Assembly (NCBI GenBank): GCA_900404475.1
Contig: OUQQ01000084.1
Span: forward strand, 1-47,036
DNA: 47,036 bases
Direction: 5' to 3'
From: Spongospora subterranea
Lineage: Eukaryota > Endomyxa > Phytomyxea > Plasmodiophorida > Plasmodiophoridae
In this document: one piece after another, positions 46,014-47,036 of the stretch
How the letters are laid out: the number at the start of each line of letters is the position of its first letter
How positions within the stretch are numbered: the first letter of the stretch is position 1
Translations under genes and position numbers: made by a program
The notes under the pieces: model-generated
Database searches by the model: none
The model's input: only the letters and a program-made list of their open reading frames with translations
What the model was told of the DNA's origin: nothing

Positions 46014-46356
46014 ATGGGCACGAAAGGAAATGGACAAGTTGACGAAGATGCGGGTGGACAAGACGACAACGGCGATCGAAAGGACAAGAAGGGCTTGTCG
46101 TTTGCCTTCGTGTCTTTTTCTCTTGGTCTTTGATCATGTTGTGCAGGCCGGCTGTTTTTGCAGCTGATCACTATACACGAAAGAAAACATTTGACTTTGA
46201 TCCGCAGCCAGATTCCCTGCCCAAACACCTGTTCGCTCAAGTAAGATTTGAAGACAATATTCATCCGGTTAAATTTGACAGAAATCTGCAAATTTTGATG
46301 ACGGTGATCTAAATCGACTTGATTCAACTGAACACAGACAGTTTGCCGATGGTTAA
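46014..46356 (+). CDS. small acidic/basic hydrophilic protein, unrecognised
   Basis: ATG 46014 (MGTKGNGQVDEDAGGQDDNG) opens a charged exon. A phase-1 intron of about 39 nt (46129-46167) joins FVSFSL-A-DHYTRKKTFDF; a second, phase-0 intron of 43 nt (46240-46281) joins PKHLFAQ to KSANFDDGDLNRLDSTEH. Stop TAA 46354-46356. The spliced protein is about 87 residues, hydrophilic and probably disordered. Both introns have GT and AG ends, removing a stop in the first case. Family not recognised. A longer minus-strand ORF lies antisense but has no family signal. Confidence 0.5.
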
Positions 46357-46426
46357 CATGAAAACGGGATGATAATGTTGATATATCGTGGAGTCGTCCG
46401 CGATTTGAACTTGATCATCAGTCTTG

Positions 46427-46761
46427 ATGTTGGGCAACAAGGTCGAACCATTCCGTCAATGGGAAGCGGGGCAACGAACATTTGAGGTGGTCGCAAGTTC
46501 ACATTCCTATTAGGTCTTCAGTCTCTCGTTGCAGTTTGGACAATTGACAACGTAAAAACTTGTCCACAACTGAACTTGCCCGACACAGTTTTCAAATGTC
46601 GAATGGCGCTGATATACAGATTGACAATACTTGGCCGCCACACAGCGTATAATGTTAACATTTTAGGACCGTTGGAATTAAACAAAACCGTTGAAGAAGT
46701 TCGGCGCTGTCCGCTGTGCGATAACGCAAAAATCGTAAAAATCGCCAAGATCAACAAGTAA
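46427..46761 (+). CDS. possible arrestin-fold protein fragment
   Basis: ATG 46427 begins MLGNKVEPFRQWEAGQRTFE; a short intron (46487-46513 region) would lead to FSLSLQ, and the following exon reads LPDTVFKCRMALIYRLTILG, then YNVNILGPLELNK, ending KIAKINK at 46761. The succession G-x-x-x-F-x-V-x-S-L-x-L, L-P-D-T-x-F, and a Y-x-L strand is reminiscent of arrestin N-domain strands, and the cysteine pair in RRCPLCDNAK is an addition. The N-terminal part of an arrestin would be missing, so this is either a fragment, a small divergent protein or chance. Exon boundaries are not resolved. Confidence 0.3.
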
Positions 46762-46842
46762 TTTAGGGAGCTGTAATCGCCTGAAATATCCTGTCTGCCG
46801 CGACTTCCAGGGTGTTGTTATTGGCAGATAGAGAACATCAGT

Positions 46843-47036
46843 GGGTCAGGTGATATCGGTGCTCCAGCAGCGCTCCAGCTATCCGATATGAATACTCACC
46901 CACAGACAAATTAACTATAAATGGACAAACGATCCAGACAACAAAAACAGTGCAATATCTCGGAGCAACGCTAAACGCCAATAACGAAAATAACCACTCA
47001 ACTTTCACAATTCAACTGACAGAAGTGGCCAACGAT
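46843..47036 (+). mobile_element. non-LTR retrotransposon reverse transcriptase fragment (runs off window)
   Basis: From about 46843 the plus strand is open to the window end and reads KLTINGQTIQTTKTVQYLGA followed by TLNANNENNHSTFTIQL. The pattern I-N-G-x-x-I-x-x-x-x-x-x-Y-L-G-x-x-L matches the segment just after the polymerase palm in LINE-type reverse transcriptases, where the conserved KYLG box is preceded by a beta hairpin. Only this C-terminal part is visible; the element continues to the right. No 5' part of the polymerase is seen on the left, so it starts as a truncated copy or its 5' region lies in another frame. Confidence 0.5.

Noticed and set aside
45718..46327. Two overlapping minus-strand frames of about 138 codons as genes
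   Set aside because: They run antisense to the two-intron gene at 46014-46356 and have no ATG-supported or family-supported start; only the 45718-45950 part might be an exon.

Overview
The window is eukaryotic nuclear DNA. Almost every conserved gene is split by short introns (about 45-65 nt, GT...AG), many showing the same pattern: in-frame stops fall inside the intron and the family alignment resumes exactly at the splice site. TAA, TAG and TGA all act as stops. The organism very probably makes a flagellum, because a convincing CFAP298 gene lies at the left end. An Integrator subunit (INTS6), a nine-finger TFIIIA and a four-domain voltage-gated cation channel fit a zoosporic early-diverging fungus, an aphelid-like relative, or another flagellated protist. 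The sequence alone does not settle which.

Layout. 0.8-1.9 kb: CFAP298 (-). 3.0-5.5 kb: unrecognised membrane-anchored coiled-coil protein (+). 5.6-6.2 kb: two possible small proteins. 6.6-11.2 kb: P4-ATPase lipid flippase (+). 11.5-12.6 kb: TFIIIA-like nine-finger protein (+). 12.6-14.0 kb: gene-poor, with duplicated segments and small hairpins. 14.0-16.2 kb: INTS6 (+), convergent with RPAP1 (-, 16.4-19.7 kb). 19.7-20.8 kb: divergent intergenic region with a six-copy 32-bp minisatellite and a 13-bp inverted repeat. 20.8-26.8 kb: large Sec7/BIG-type ARF-GEF (+). 27.2-28.1 kb: ankyrin-like protein (-). 28.2-28.9 kb: TMX-type thioredoxin membrane protein (-). 29.6-33.6 kb: four unrecognised genes, one perhaps ending in a SOCS box and one tail-anchored. 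34.7-41.0 kb: voltage-gated cation channel with IQ motif (+), convergent with a ULP1/SENP-type SUMO protease (-, 41.0-42.5 kb). 43.5-44.3 kb: two-finger C2H2 protein (-). The last 3 kb hold small unrecognised genes, a possible arrestin-fold fragment and the edge of a non-LTR retrotransposon reverse transcriptase.

Functionally this is mainly a housekeeping neighbourhood. Two themes recur: transcription machinery (TFIIIA for Pol III; INTS6 and RPAP1 for Pol II, adjacent and convergent) and membrane traffic or transport (flippase, ARF-GEF, cation channel, ER oxidoreductase). Flippases of the Drs2 type and Sec7-type GEFs act together at the trans-Golgi in yeast, but their being near each other here may be chance. 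I found no CRISPR array, tRNA, rRNA, phage or bacterial operon. The most unusual items are the channel's non-acidic domain II filter position, the minisatellite in the RPAP1 5' region, and the repeats upstream of INTS6. I do not see convincing evidence of a wholly new system.
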